Below, one piece after another: positions 1-9,340 of a stretch of 64,000 nt of DNA; the first letter of the stretch is position 1, and every line of letters starts with the position of its first letter. Source of the DNA: Sporosarcina luteola (GTDB taxonomy: Bacteria; Bacillota; Bacilli; Bacillales_A; Planococcaceae); the NCBI RefSeq assembly GCF_007991495.1, contig NZ_BJYL01000006.1, positions 1-64,000 of the forward strand. The letters run 5' to 3'. The notes beneath the pieces were generated by a model. The model made no database searches and had not been told where the DNA came from. It saw only the letters and a list, made by a program, of their open reading frames with translations. Both the position numbers and the translations under genes were made by a program.

Positions 1-82
1 ACGACATCTATAGGAAATATGGATAATTAACAACTCTCTTGTAGATACGAGCATTGCTTGCTATGTTATTCAGAAATCTTCA

Positions 83-274
83 GTTGACTGTAGTGCAGGC
101 GCCGAAGTGCAAAGATGTGCTCATTTTCGCTACGCTTCACTCGCAAAAGCCGTTCTTCGTGACGGCTCTTCCTGCGGGAACAGCGCGAGCTGAAGACCCC
201 GCAGGAGCGTGTTCTTCGCGACGAGGAGTCTGAAGCCGTGCCCGCGGAAAGCGTGCGCCGGAACGGAAGTCAAC
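83..274 (+). repeat. Dispersed repeat family 1, copy 1 (long variant)
   Basis: The only feature seen in the 355-base stretch before the first gene. The element is bounded by GTTGACT and AGTCAAC, and its right half (GAAGACCCCGCAGGAGCG, then GCGCCGGAACGGAAGTCAAC) resembles the elements at 19743-19871 and 56314-56444. It is about 60 bases longer than those, with an extra internal hairpin around AAGCCGTTCTTCGTGACGGCTCTT. The termini differ from the other copies by a compensating pair (C/G instead of T/A), which suggests the ends pair. No ORF is supported. Confidence 0.65.
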
Positions 275-355
275 GGGTTCAAAGTAGCGCTACTGTATAA
301 TAATGGTTAATCAACACGCCTAATATTTTACACTACTTTAAGGGGGCGTCGTTAA

Positions 356-1261
356 ATGCAAACAGAGAAAAGCGGTGTCCTATGGGTTGTTGGGTCCTTT
401 TTAATTTGGGGGATCATGCCGATTTATTGGAAGCACCTGGCGCACGTGCAAAGCGATGAAATATTGACGGGTCGCATTATGTGGGCATTTTTTTCAACAC
501 TGCTCGTTATTTTAATTGTGAAAAATGGTAAACAACTCCTTCTGGATATTCAAGAGCTCTGGAAAAAGCAGTCGCAATTTTGGAGTTTGTTCATCGCGTC
601 TGTATTGGTAACATCCAATTGGTTTATCTACATTTGGGCCGTAAACAATGATTATATTGTACAAACAAGCCTAGGGTATTACATTAACCCCTTAGTATCG
701 GTTTTGCTCGGCATCTTCTTTTTGAAAGAGAAGTTATCATCAGCGCAGAAGATTGCATTCCTTCTAGCAACTTTGGGTGTAATTGTCATGACGGTTTCAT
801 ACGGCCGGTTCCCTTGGATTGCGTTAAGCCTTGCAATCACTTTTGCTGTGTACGGTTTCATTAAAAAAAGGATTCAATTGGATTCGCTCCGTGGGTTGGC
901 AATTGAGACGCTTTTCATGACGCCTTTTGCAATTGGTTATTATGTTTGGCTTTTCGCCAGAGGACAAGCCGTCTTTCTGCATTCTGATTTAAAAACGGAC
1001 GTACTACTCATCCTAACGGGAATTGCAACAGCATTACCGTTGGTCATGTATGCAAAAGGTGTACAGCAGATTCCATTGTATGTGTCAGGGTTCATACAGT
1101 ATATCGCACCGACGATGATGTTATTTTTAGGTGTTGTCGTTTACAAAGAATCGTTCGGTTCAATTGAAATGCTTTCATTTTCAATGATTTGGGGAGCCCT
1201 TATCATTTTTACAGTCTCCAAAATTTATGAGTCGGTATTAACCAAAAGAAACGCCCAATGA
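356..1261 (+). CDS. rarD: RarD-type EamA/DMT family transporter
   Basis: A 301-residue, very hydrophobic protein with about ten predicted membrane helices, the size and layout of the RarD subgroup of the drug/metabolite transporter superfamily. The N-terminus (GVLWVVGSFLIWGIMPIYWK) and the LGYYINPLVSVLLG stretch near residue 105 are typical of RarD. The substrate is not known; RarD was named from chloramphenicol resistance in other bacteria, but transport here is only inferred from the family. The ATG is preceded by AGGGGG nine bases upstream. It precedes sppA by about 80 bases on the same strand and may be co-transcribed with it. Confidence 0.88.
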   Translation: MQTEKSGVLWVVGSFLIWGIMPIYWKHLAHVQSDEILTGRIMWAFFSTLLVILIVKNGKQLLLDIQELWKKQSQFWSLFIASVLVTSNWFIYIWAVNNDYIVQTSLGYYINPLVSVLLGIFFLKEKLSSAQKIAFLLATLGVIVMTVSYGRFPWIALSLAITFAVYGFIKKRIQLDSLRGLAIETLFMTPFAIGYYVWLFARGQAVFLHSDLKTDVLLILTGIATALPLVMYAKGVQQIPLYVSGFIQYIAPTMMLFLGVVVYKESFGSIEMLSFSMIWGALIIFTVSKIYESVLTKRNAQ

Positions 1262-1342
1262 GAAACAGATTGAAAGAAAATGAAACATTATGATGGTAAA
1301 GTACGTATACAATGGTGGAAAGAAAGAAAGGGGCAAAAAATA

Positions 1343-2347
1343 ATGGCAATAAAACGATGGGTCGCAATCATCGTAGCGGCGGTGCTTGTCTTCATATCAG
1401 TAGGAATCAACTCTCTATCGTACATATTCACGAGAGACTTCAACAGCTTCTTTGAAGAAATGGCTGCAGGAACATCAGGCTACAGTGAGACAGTTGTCCA
1501 ACAGGGCACAAGTAGGGACAGAATAGCGATTCTGACATTGGATGGCGTAATCCAGGACGTCGGCAGCTCCCTATTTGCATCAGGTGGATACAATCACCAA
1601 TTATTCATGTCACAGCTTAATGACGTTCTTAACGATCAAACTATAAAAGGTGTTGTCCTTTCCGTCAATTCACCTGGTGGCGGTGTTCTTGAGTCATCCG
1701 ATATTTATGATTCAATCCGGGCAATTCAAAGTGAGAGAGAAATTCCAATTTATGTGGCGATGGGTGGAATGGCTGCATCTGGCGGATATTATGTATCTGC
1801 TCCTGCGGAAAAGATTTTCGTTCATCCTGAAACAATTACCGGTTCCATCGGAGTTATTATGGAAAGCGTTAATTACGCGAAGCTTGCTGAAAAATATGGA
1901 ATTGATTTTAATACGATTAAAACAGGTCCTTACAAAGACATCATGAGCGGTTCCCGCGAGATGACAGAGGAAGAACACGATATGCTTCAAGAAATGATCA
2001 ACGATTCTTATGAGCGTTTTGTAGGGATTGTTGCTGAAGGCCGGCATATGTCGGTTGACGATGTGAAAAAAGTGGCGGATGGCCGCATTATGAACGGAAG
2101 ACAGGCGATCGAGGCCGGACTGGCGGATGATTTTGGCAAGATGGGTGATGTCATCGCTGCGTTGAAGACGGATCATGACTTGGAAAACGCGACAGTTTTT
2201 GAATTTGCACCGATGGATAATTTCGGTTCGCTATTCGGAGTGAAGGTCGGTAATCTTTTCGGACGCAATGTGGAATCAGAGCTAATCGGCAAGTTGCTAT
2301 CTGATTACGATGCTCCAAGAATGATGTATTTATATGGTGAAAAATAA
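1343..2347 (+). CDS. sppA: Signal peptide peptidase SppA (S49)
   Basis: Membrane-anchored serine protease that degrades cleaved signal peptides. One N-terminal transmembrane helix (residues 6-27) is followed by a ClpP/crotonase-like S49 domain. The Ser/Lys dyad is visible: Ser146 in MAASGGYY and Lys198 in GPYKDIMS, almost the same spacing as the B. subtilis enzyme (recalled as Ser147/Lys199). An in-frame ATG exists 63 bases upstream, but the start at 1343 is preferred because GAAAGGGG lies just upstream and the anchor helix begins immediately. Protein of 334 residues, followed 14 bases later by the RDD gene, as recalled in B. subtilis (sppA-yteJ). Confidence 0.93.
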   Translation: MAIKRWVAIIVAAVLVFISVGINSLSYIFTRDFNSFFEEMAAGTSGYSETVVQQGTSRDRIAILTLDGVIQDVGSSLFASGGYNHQLFMSQLNDVLNDQTIKGVVLSVNSPGGGVLESSDIYDSIRAIQSEREIPIYVAMGGMAASGGYYVSAPAEKIFVHPETITGSIGVIMESVNYAKLAEKYGIDFNTIKTGPYKDIMSGSREMTEEEHDMLQEMINDSYERFVGIVAEGRHMSVDDVKKVADGRIMNGRQAIEAGLADDFGKMGDVIAALKTDHDLENATVFEFAPMDNFGSLFGVKVGNLFGRNVESELIGKLLSDYDAPRMMYLYGEK

Positions 2348-2361
2348 GGAGGGGATTTGGC

Positions 2362-2949
2362 ATGACAGATCATTTTGAACAAAATCGACATATGACGCCT
2401 GTTCCTGAGATGCAAGACCATATCCCTGAATATGAAATTATTAAGACGGAACAATTCAGGCCGAAATTTGCTGGGTTCTGGACTCGGTTTTGGGCTTACT
2501 TGATTGACCTGCTCATGGTATCTGCCGTAAGCGGTATTATCATCAAACCGATATTCAGAATTCTAGATATCAAAATCTCCAATCCTTCCTTCTTGCTCTT
2601 TAGTCCGTATAAGGTGACAATCCTGATTGTGTTTCTTGCTTATTTTGCCTTGATGACGAAGATTTTCAGTCAGACAGTCGGTAAAATGATTTTGGGTATT
2701 AAAGTCGTTCAAAAGAATGAAGGGAAATTGACGTGGGGAACCGTGCTTTTCAGAGAAGTGATTGGCCGTTTCATCTCAAAACTGCTTACAATCCCTTATT
2801 TACTAGTTATTTTCATGCCGAAAAAGGAAGCGGTTCATGATCTGTTTGCAGATACCTATGTCATACACGAGCAATCATTTGAAAAAGAAGTGATCGAGAC
2901 AAGACGGGAACGCAAGGGTGAAGAGTTGCATGAGGGAACAATTGTTTAG
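2362..2949 (+). CDS. yteJ: RDD family membrane protein (YteJ-like)
   Basis: A 195-residue protein with a charged N-terminal segment, the RDD-type motif TRFWAYLIDLLM at about residues 41-52, and about three to four hydrophobic segments. The function of RDD proteins is mostly unknown. In B. subtilis the equivalent sits next to sppA and is thought to act with it against antimicrobial peptides; here the adjacency is the same and translation is probably coupled, since GGAGGGG lies between the genes. The last 35 residues are highly charged and probably cytoplasmic. Confidence 0.82.
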   Translation: MTDHFEQNRHMTPVPEMQDHIPEYEIIKTEQFRPKFAGFWTRFWAYLIDLLMVSAVSGIIIKPIFRILDIKISNPSFLLFSPYKVTILIVFLAYFALMTKIFSQTVGKMILGIKVVQKNEGKLTWGTVLFREVIGRFISKLLTIPYLLVIFMPKKEAVHDLFADTYVIHEQSFEKEVIETRRERKGEELHEGTIV

Positions 2950-2983
2950 TAGAATGAATTGAAATGATAAAGGAGGCGTCTTC

Positions 2984-3490
2984 ATGGCTAATGTTACTTT
3001 CCAACAAAATCCGGTTACATTGCTCGGTAAAGAAGTTGCAATAGGCGACAAAGCTCCAGATTTCACAGTTCTTTCAAATGACTTGAAACCCGTCACTTTG
3101 AACGATTCAAAGGGTAAGATCCGATTGATCAGCGTCGTTCCATCACTCGACACTGGCGTATGTTCACTTCAAACGAAGAAATTCAATGAAGAAGCTAGTG
3201 CCCTTGGGGAAGATGTGGAAGTGCTCACAATCTCAGTTGACCTTCCGTTTGCTCAGGCGAGATGGGTTAAAGCGGAAGATGCTAATAACGTCAAGACATT
3301 ATCAGACCATCGTGATCTTTCATTCGGCGAAGCCTACGGTGTCGCCATTAAGGAATTACGGTTACTATCACGTTCCATCTTTGTCGTTGATAAAGACGAT
3401 AACGTTACTTACGTGGAGTATGTTAATGAAGTGACGGATCATCCGGATTATGAAAAAGCGATTGAAGCAGTAAAAAAATTAACTGAATGA
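2984..3490 (+). CDS. tpx: Thiol peroxidase Tpx, without the usual resolving cysteine
   Basis: A 168-residue peroxiredoxin of the Tpx subfamily that reduces hydroperoxides in the cytoplasm. The peroxidatic cysteine is Cys60 in SLDTGVC, and the RDLSFGEAYGV and KELRLLSRS blocks are typical. In the B. subtilis and S. aureus proteins as remembered, the resolving cysteine follows ARW or KRW; here the codon at 3266-3268 is GTT, giving ARWV (Val95). Cys60 is the only cysteine in the protein, so it should behave as a 1-Cys peroxidase needing an external thiol. The start has AAGGAGG upstream. Confidence 0.93.
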   Translation: MANVTFQQNPVTLLGKEVAIGDKAPDFTVLSNDLKPVTLNDSKGKIRLISVVPSLDTGVCSLQTKKFNEEASALGEDVEVLTISVDLPFAQARWVKAEDANNVKTLSDHRDLSFGEAYGVAIKELRLLSRSIFVVDKDDNVTYVEYVNEVTDHPDYEKAIEAVKKLTE

Positions 3491-3495
3491 TAGTC

Positions 3496-3523
3496 GGCCC
3501 ACTCGGAAACGGGTGGGCTTTTA
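3496..3523 (+). terminator. Intrinsic terminator after tpx
   Basis: GGCCCACTCG-GAAA-CGGGTGGGC stem followed by TTTT, seven bases after the tpx stop codon. Confidence 0.8.
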
Positions 3524-3562
3524 AAGACTTTTTATTTTTGTGGATTGATTAGAGGGATGAAA

Positions 3563-4477
3563 ATGATAACAAATACTGAACAAATATTTAGGTTTTTAGA
3601 CGAATTTGCTGAATCCAATAAGGAAGAGCTCTATTTGGAATCCGTAATTCAGGCATGCAATGAATGGCTATCCGAAGAAAGCATGCCTCGCGTGACTGAA
3701 ACGGTAACAAAGGAAGAAATCCGAAGAGGGATTCAACTTGCCGTTTTAAAAGGAATGAAAGAACAGGCTCAGCCGCATCATCAGATGACGCCGGACGCCA
3801 TCGCTATGCTCATCGGGCATTTTGCAAACAGGCTAATGTCGAAAGAAGATCATATTACGTTGCTGGACCCGGCTACAGGAACAGGAAATCTCCTGTTTAC
3901 GGTTATGAACGCATTAGGGGATAAAGCGGCAGCTGCATCCGTTGAAATTGATGAGCTATTAGTAAGACTCGCTGCTGTTACTGCGGATTTACTAGAACAG
4001 CCCGTCCGCTTTTTTGTCCAAGACGGATTACGTCCTTTGTTGGTGGACCCGGTAGATATGGTCGTCTGTGACCTGCCTGTCGGATATTATCCGGATGATG
4101 ACAATGCGATCGATTTTGAAATGATGCCGGCTGAGGGGCATGCTTTCTCGCATCATCTATTTATTGAACAGTCGATGAATCATTTGAAGGAAAGGGGATA
4201 TGGGTTATTCCTGGTCCCAGCTTCTATTTTTGAATCTGATCAGTCTCCTGAGCTTCACCGCTATGTGAAAAAGAATGCACTTATACGAGCGGTTATACAA
4301 TTGCCGGAGTCATTGTTCAAGAGTTCAGTCCATGAGAAAAGCATCCTAGTGCTGCAGAAGCCTTACCCTGAAATGAAAGGCACGCCTGATGTTCTTTTAT
4401 CGAAAGTTCCTAATATGTCGGATAAGATTGCGATGTCTTCGTTCCTGCGTAAGATTGATGATTGGATAGAAGAGTAA
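3563..4477 (+). CDS. ytxK: YtxK-like class I SAM methyltransferase fold protein
   Basis: A 304-residue protein with an N-6 DNA methylase-type fold: SAM-binding motif I DPATGTGNLL near residue 107, and a motif IV position reading DLPVGYYPDD instead of the catalytic NPPY/F of DNA adenine methylases. As I recall, the B. subtilis homologue has the same altered motif, so a true DNA-modifying activity is doubtful and the substrate is unknown. TTG at 3545 and ATG at 3557 are also in frame; ATG 3563 is chosen because AGAGGG lies six bases upstream. In B. subtilis ackA follows; here a minus-strand sensor cluster is found instead. Confidence 0.82.
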   Translation: MITNTEQIFRFLDEFAESNKEELYLESVIQACNEWLSEESMPRVTETVTKEEIRRGIQLAVLKGMKEQAQPHHQMTPDAIAMLIGHFANRLMSKEDHITLLDPATGTGNLLFTVMNALGDKAAAASVEIDELLVRLAAVTADLLEQPVRFFVQDGLRPLLVDPVDMVVCDLPVGYYPDDDNAIDFEMMPAEGHAFSHHLFIEQSMNHLKERGYGLFLVPASIFESDQSPELHRYVKKNALIRAVIQLPESLFKSSVHEKSILVLQKPYPEMKGTPDVLLSKVPNMSDKIAMSSFLRKIDDWIEE

Positions 4478-4531
4478 GGCAAAGTATTGGTAATCACAGA
4501 TCTAATGTTTCTTTCAGGATTTAAATACAGA

Positions 4532-4582
4532 AGGGCTGTCCGGAAAGTCAGTAAAAACTGACTGCCTGTGACAGCCCTCTCT
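4532..4582. terminator. Bidirectional terminator between ytxK and the sensor kinase
   Basis: Long stem: AGGGCTGTC and AGTCAGT pair with ACTGACT and GACAGCCCT. It lies between converging genes and touches the stop codon of the minus-strand kinase. Confidence 0.8.
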
Positions 4583-7562
4583 ATTTTCTTTTAGGTATCT
4601 TAAAGCTGACTGTGGTTCCTTGATTGGGTGAACTATCAATGGATAATCCCAAGCCATTTATCCTCTTTAATCTTTCATTTGTATTTAGCAGACCGATTCC
4701 TTTACTGGTCCTTCTCTTTACATCCAGCACGGTTCTAACTGTTTCCAAGTCCATTCCGACTCCATCGTCTTGAATCACCACTTCCGTGAAATCTGGATGA
4801 TCCGAAGTTCGAATACATACGGTTCCAGACTCACTTCTCTTTAGTACTCCATGCTGGACTGCGTTTTCTACTAATGTCTGGATAGACAACGGCGGGACTT
4901 CTACAGATAGCCGCTCATCGATTTCCCATTTTACTTGGAAGCGATCGCCGAATCTCTCGGATTGTATATACAGATAAGATTCGACAAGACTCAATTCGTT
5001 TTGAATAGGGATTTCTCTAAGTAAATTCTCCTCTTTGAAGCTACCGGATAAATACTCGCCAAATTTCTCAAGTAATTTAATCATCCTTTCGGAATCGATT
5101 GAACTTAAGCTGGCAATCGTATTTAGCGTATTGAATAAAAAATGTGGGCGGATCTGCGCTTGTAGCCAAGCAGACTCCATTTTATGCTTTTCCTTTATGG
5201 ATTGCTTCAATTCGATTAACGCAATACTACGTGACTTTAATTCAATTGAATTGATTGGCTTTGTCACATAATCGTTTGCTCCTACAGTTAAACCAATATT
5301 AACGTCTATGTCGTCATTTCGAGAAGGTAATAGCAAAATAGGGAGATCAATGAGAGAGAACTGTTGCCGAATTAATTTCGTTAATTCATAACCAGAAATG
5401 ACGGGCATCATTACATCAATGATCATCAAATCCCAGTCCGTACCAACTAGCAATTCCAGTGCTTCCGTTCCGCTCGTCACGGTAGTCACTTTGTAATCAG
5501 GAGGAAATATGCTACGAATCATTTTTAGATTGGTAGGGTCATCATCCACTACTAAAACCTGGTACCCCCCTATAGGATCGGAAGTTACTGCATCTGAGCT
5601 GACTGTAGCTGCAATGGTTTCTCCGTGGGGCGCCTTCTCTATTTGATCCGATTTGCCTGCCAGTGGAAGGGAAAAGGTGAAAATGCTGCCTTCGCCTATT
5701 ACCGACTTCATCTCTAAATGGTCCCCATGCAGTTCTATTAGTTTTTCCGAGACACTTAGTCCGAGACCCAGCCCTTCGTCGTCTTTTATTCCTTGTATAA
5801 AGGCAGAAAGAATGTTTTTCTGCGTTGATTCATCCACTCCAATGCCCGTATCCTGAATTGAGATAACGGCTCTTCCGGCATCCTCTTTTGCTCGCACAGT
5901 AATTTTTCCAGAATTGGTATACTTCACTGCATTTCCTAAAAGATTGAATAGAATTTGAATGAGCTTTTTTTCATCAGCATAAATAGTGGGGAAATTTGTC
6001 GGGATTTTGGAGATCAGTTCCAAACGTTTCCCTTCCACCATGTACTTCAACATATCAAAAACACCTAAAGTGATTGTTTGTACATTTATGCTCTCAGGTT
6101 GAATTTGCATCGTTCCTTCATTAAGACGTGTAAAATCTCTTAAATCATTCAGTACAAATGAAGTGCTTTTTCCTATATCGATTAAATATCGCAAGTCATA
6201 ATTTGGATTTTTAGAGTATAAAGATTGAGCAATTGTTATTATTTTATTCAAAGGACTCCAAAGTTTATCTGCACTATTCAATAAGAATTTGTCTTTTGAT
6301 TGATTGGCTTGCTTTAAGTCTTCCACCAAAGACAACACATGATTGTTTTGTCGGTTGAAACGTTTAAACCAAAAAAGTGCAAATCCTAGAAAAGCGCATA
6401 GGTAATCGAATGGATAAAAAGGTAGATCAACCCCTATAGTAGTTTTGATCAAACCCCAAAGAATACCGGATGTCGTGCTCACTACTGTAATTGCGATAAA
6501 GATAGATTCCTTTTGATTTTGAAAGAATTCTTTCATCGCCAAAAAAATTACAGATAGAAATGAAACAATATAAAGGATGAAAAAGGTATCGTTAATCATA
6601 AGCAAATAAGGCAATGGCAATATAATGATGAGCAATGCGCTAATTCCGTAAAAAAAAGTGTACCAATGAAAAAATACGTATTGATGAAAATTCGTCAACA
6701 GTACTCTCATAATTTGAACGAGAAAGAAGGAGGCACCAAGATAAACGAGTTCTTTTAACTTGAATTGCCATAAATAGTCCAGTTTGAGCCACTCCATTGC
6801 CGATGCATCATAGGTAAGCAACTCATCGATACCCGGAAGAACGAAGCCAACTGAAAAAAGTAGAAGGATTTTATTCCGGTGAATGAAAAAATAGATAAGC
6901 AAACTGTATAGACTATGCAACAATAGGACAATTACCAAGCCGTTGAGTAAAAAAGATTCCAACCTATTTGCTTTGGCAAGTGCGTCAGCTGAGCTGAACT
7001 TTATCGGTTTTTTGATGGCAATACCTTTTTCAGTATCGAAATTGGACACTTGTAATACGATATTAATCTCTTTGCTTTCTGGTGAAAACGAAACTGTATA
7101 GGGGTTGCCATTGCCTTTATGATGTTCTTTATCAGTTGAGACTTTACCGGATTCGCCTAGTAATATGCCGTTAATGAACAAAGCGGATGCCGTATTAGTA
7201 GGCGGTATACGGATGGAAAGTGGTTCAGGTGGTACTTCATCCATTACAATTTTTAATTGATATGTACCGTAGTGATGTGAAGAGTCTACGTTTGCGGGGT
7301 CACTTATAATGAAGTGAGTGTTGGATTGAAGACTTTTCTGATCGGCAAGTATGTCAGGGTAAAACTTCCACTCGTCACTGAGTGAAATAGTCTGATCTGC
7401 GTTTATGTTCGAGTCACGGAAATCTAACAAGCCACTATTCGAAAAAAACTGTTGTGAAGGGACATAGTGAAAAAACCATGCTAAACGGAAAGTAGTTAAA
7501 ATAGCCATGATGAGCAACAGTATTCCTATGTATGTTATTTTAGTATTCTTCACTGGTGACAT
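4581..7562 (-). CDS. Hybrid sensor: 7TM region, HATPase, receiver and LytS-type kinase
   Basis: A 993-residue sensor. In order: N-terminal helix (about 10-30); extracytoplasmic beta-rich domain to about 200, resembling 7TMR-DISM sensors; about seven membrane helices (205-400); a dimerisation-helix region where the usual phospho-His motif reads FLLNSADKLWSPLN, with Asp432 at the His position; a complete first HATPase (LLGNAVKYTN, DTGIGVD, GLGLGLSVSE); a receiver domain with VLVVDDD and phospho-acceptor Asp716 in MIIDVMMP; then a LytS-like kinase with His807 in QIRPHFLFNTL and a second HATPase (LVENAVQHG, DDGVGMD, GIGLLNTNERL). The ATG has AGGAG seven bases upstream. It lies 18 bases after the transducer gene, so the two probably form one operon. 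The signal is unknown, and no separate response regulator is adjacent. Confidence 0.87.
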   Translation of the reverse strand: MSPVKNTKITYIGILLLIMAILTTFRLAWFFHYVPSQQFFSNSGLLDFRDSNINADQTISLSDEWKFYPDILADQKSLQSNTHFIISDPANVDSSHHYGTYQLKIVMDEVPPEPLSIRIPPTNTASALFINGILLGESGKVSTDKEHHKGNGNPYTVSFSPESKEINIVLQVSNFDTEKGIAIKKPIKFSSADALAKANRLESFLLNGLVIVLLLHSLYSLLIYFFIHRNKILLLFSVGFVLPGIDELLTYDASAMEWLKLDYLWQFKLKELVYLGASFFLVQIMRVLLTNFHQYVFFHWYTFFYGISALLIIILPLPYLLMINDTFFILYIVSFLSVIFLAMKEFFQNQKESIFIAITVVSTTSGILWGLIKTTIGVDLPFYPFDYLCAFLGFALFWFKRFNRQNNHVLSLVEDLKQANQSKDKFLLNSADKLWSPLNKIITIAQSLYSKNPNYDLRYLIDIGKSTSFVLNDLRDFTRLNEGTMQIQPESINVQTITLGVFDMLKYMVEGKRLELISKIPTNFPTIYADEKKLIQILFNLLGNAVKYTNSGKITVRAKEDAGRAVISIQDTGIGVDESTQKNILSAFIQGIKDDEGLGLGLSVSEKLIELHGDHLEMKSVIGEGSIFTFSLPLAGKSDQIEKAPHGETIAATVSSDAVTSDPIGGYQVLVVDDDPTNLKMIRSIFPPDYKVTTVTSGTEALELLVGTDWDLMIIDVMMPVISGYELTKLIRQQFSLIDLPILLLPSRNDDIDVNIGLTVGANDYVTKPINSIELKSRSIALIELKQSIKEKHKMESAWLQAQIRPHFLFNTLNTIASLSSIDSERMIKLLEKFGEYLSGSFKEENLLREIPIQNELSLVESYLYIQSERFGDRFQVKWEIDERLSVEVPPLSIQTLVENAVQHGVLKRSESGTVCIRTSDHPDFTEVVIQDDGVGMDLETVRTVLDVKRRTSKGIGLLNTNERLKRINGLGLSIDSSPNQGTTVSFKIPKRK

Positions 7563-7580
7563 TAGTAAACTCCTAGTATT

Positions 7581-9137
7581 TTAAAATTGAATTCTCGATT
7601 CTTTTTCAATTGATGTAGTAACTTTTTGTACAATTTCATTTAATTCTTCTGTCAGTGTCTGTAATAGCAAAGAGATGTCATTCAGTTCATGGGATGCTGC
7701 AGTTTGTTCCTCAGTGGTTGCTAGAACCGTTTCAATATCATGCGCAAATGTATGTGTAATGCTTGATACTTGCTCAAGTATGTCGCGAGTATCCGCTGAA
7801 TGACTTAATAAGTCCGCCGATGCGTCAGAGATACTATGAATTTCTTTACTGACATGGTGGGTGGATTGAATGATTTCGCCAAACACACTCTTTGTCCGTG
7901 ATAGTAACTCAGTGCCTTTTTCAATTTCTATTAAGTTGACATGAACTTTATCGGAAATATAGCCGATTCCTTCTTGTATCGTTTGAATGACTGTTTTAAT
8001 ATCAGCTGCAGATTCATTCGATTGCAAAGCAAGTTTTCGAACTTCATTTGCAACGACTGCAAACCCTTTCCCGTGTTCACCCGCTCTTGCTGCTTCTATC
8101 GAGGCATTAAGCGCCAAGAGATTAGTTTGATCGGCGATATTAGAGATTAATACCACGTTACGATCTATATCAAAAGAATAGCTGGATAATTCATTGACTA
8201 AGCGGACGACGATTTTTGATGAATGATCAATTTTATCCATTTGGTCGGCCATCCTATCAACTGTTTCAGTGCCTTTTTCCACTTCGCGTAAGGTGTCTTT
8301 TGCATTGGTATTTACGCGGTCGGCTTTCCCATTGATTTGTATGATTTGGGAAAGCATGGAGTCCACACTTTCCATACCAATATTCAGTTGACCAAGTTGT
8401 CCATTTGTAGCCGCCACTACAGATTGAATGGATGAGGTGATTTCCTGTCCAGCTGACAATAGTTCCTCTGAACTTGAAGACAGGTAAGTAGTGGAATCTA
8501 GTACGGAACCACTTGTTTTATTTAAACCGTTAAGAATTTCTTTTAACGCTTCTTGCTGCAAAGCTACTGTTTCTTCAAACTGCTTGGTATTTCTTTGTTT
8601 TGTATAGATGAATAAAATGGTTGCACTGCTCATTAGCAGTAAAAATACAGCATGAATTAGCAGTAGTGAAAACTGATAGTCGGATGTACCGCATACTAAT
8701 TCAGGAATGTAAAAATAACCGACTACATGCTGCACTGCGAAGATGAGCGTGCTACTAACAACCAATCTGATCTGATCGAAAAAGGCGATTAACGCAATGA
8801 CCATGAAGATGGAAAAGTGGTATTCAACTAACCCGTCTCCGTTTGCAATAATGGAAATACTGCTGAATGTTAACGTCAGCATTATGAGTGGTGGCAGTGC
8901 TTTATGATCCTTATTCATTCTAACGATTACGAATGAGAAGATGAGGAGAACGATTGGAAAAATAAACAGGATATGTTGTATGAGCAACAGTTTTCCGGTG
9001 AATGGAAAGATACCTCTTAAAGATAGGTAGTCACGTAGAAAATGAAATTGCCTATGTAATACGGTGATGATAATAGACAAGAGAATTGTTACAGATGAAA
9101 AAAGTATCATTAGACTATTTTTGTTCAAAGCATACAT
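7581..9137 (-). CDS. Six-helix methyl-accepting chemotaxis-type transducer
   Basis: A 518-residue protein with six hydrophobic helices in the first 195 residues and no large extracellular domain or obvious HAMP, then a long coiled coil containing the MCP signalling hairpin ([36 protein letters not shown]). The family signals to CheA/CheW, but the integral-membrane sensor is of unknown specificity. An ATG 48 bases further upstream is open; 9137 is preferred because GGGAG lies nine bases before it. It is the first gene of an apparent two-gene operon with the hybrid kinase, an unusual pairing that suggests a shared stimulus. Confidence 0.87.
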   Translation of the reverse strand: MYALNKNSLMILFSSVTILLSIIITVLHRQFHFLRDYLSLRGIFPFTGKLLLIQHILFIFPIVLLIFSFVIVRMNKDHKALPPLIMLTLTFSSISIIANGDGLVEYHFSIFMVIALIAFFDQIRLVVSSTLIFAVQHVVGYFYIPELVCGTSDYQFSLLLIHAVFLLLMSSATILFIYTKQRNTKQFEETVALQQEALKEILNGLNKTSGSVLDSTTYLSSSSEELLSAGQEITSSIQSVVAATNGQLGQLNIGMESVDSMLSQIIQINGKADRVNTNAKDTLREVEKGTETVDRMADQMDKIDHSSKIVVRLVNELSSYSFDIDRNVVLISNIADQTNLLALNASIEAARAGEHGKGFAVVANEVRKLALQSNESAADIKTVIQTIQEGIGYISDKVHVNLIEIEKGTELLSRTKSVFGEIIQSTHHVSKEIHSISDASADLLSHSADTRDILEQVSSITHTFAHDIETVLATTEEQTAASHELNDISLLLQTLTEELNEIVQKVTTSIEKESRIQF

Positions 9138-9278
9138 GTTAAATATCTCCCGTTCTGTTTCTGTTTTGATAATGGAAATTAGCATTATTTTCCAATCTTA
9201 AATAGTACATAACTCCTCTTACAAAACTCTTAAACAAATACGGGCACTTGCATATCGGTGAGTCCAAAGGTGCAAAGA

Positions 9279-9320
9279 AAAAGGCGATATATCGTCGTCA
9301 AACGATATACCGCCTTTTCT
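9279..9320 (-). terminator. Intrinsic terminator after the uspA gene
   Basis: Read on the minus strand, an imperfect AGGCGGTATATCGT/ACGATATATCGCCT stem is followed by TTTTTCTTT. Confidence 0.75.
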
Positions 9321-9340
9321 GTATGTGTAAATATCCAGCC

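Noticed and set aside
1712-2176. 154-residue minus-strand frame inside sppA
   Set aside because: Shadow of sppA, with no ribosome-binding site and Cys/His-rich composition typical of antisense frames.
3563-4477. Restriction-modification methyltransferase
   Set aside because: The catalytic NPPY/F motif is replaced by DLPVGY, there is no restriction or specificity gene nearby, and position and sequence fit the YtxK family.
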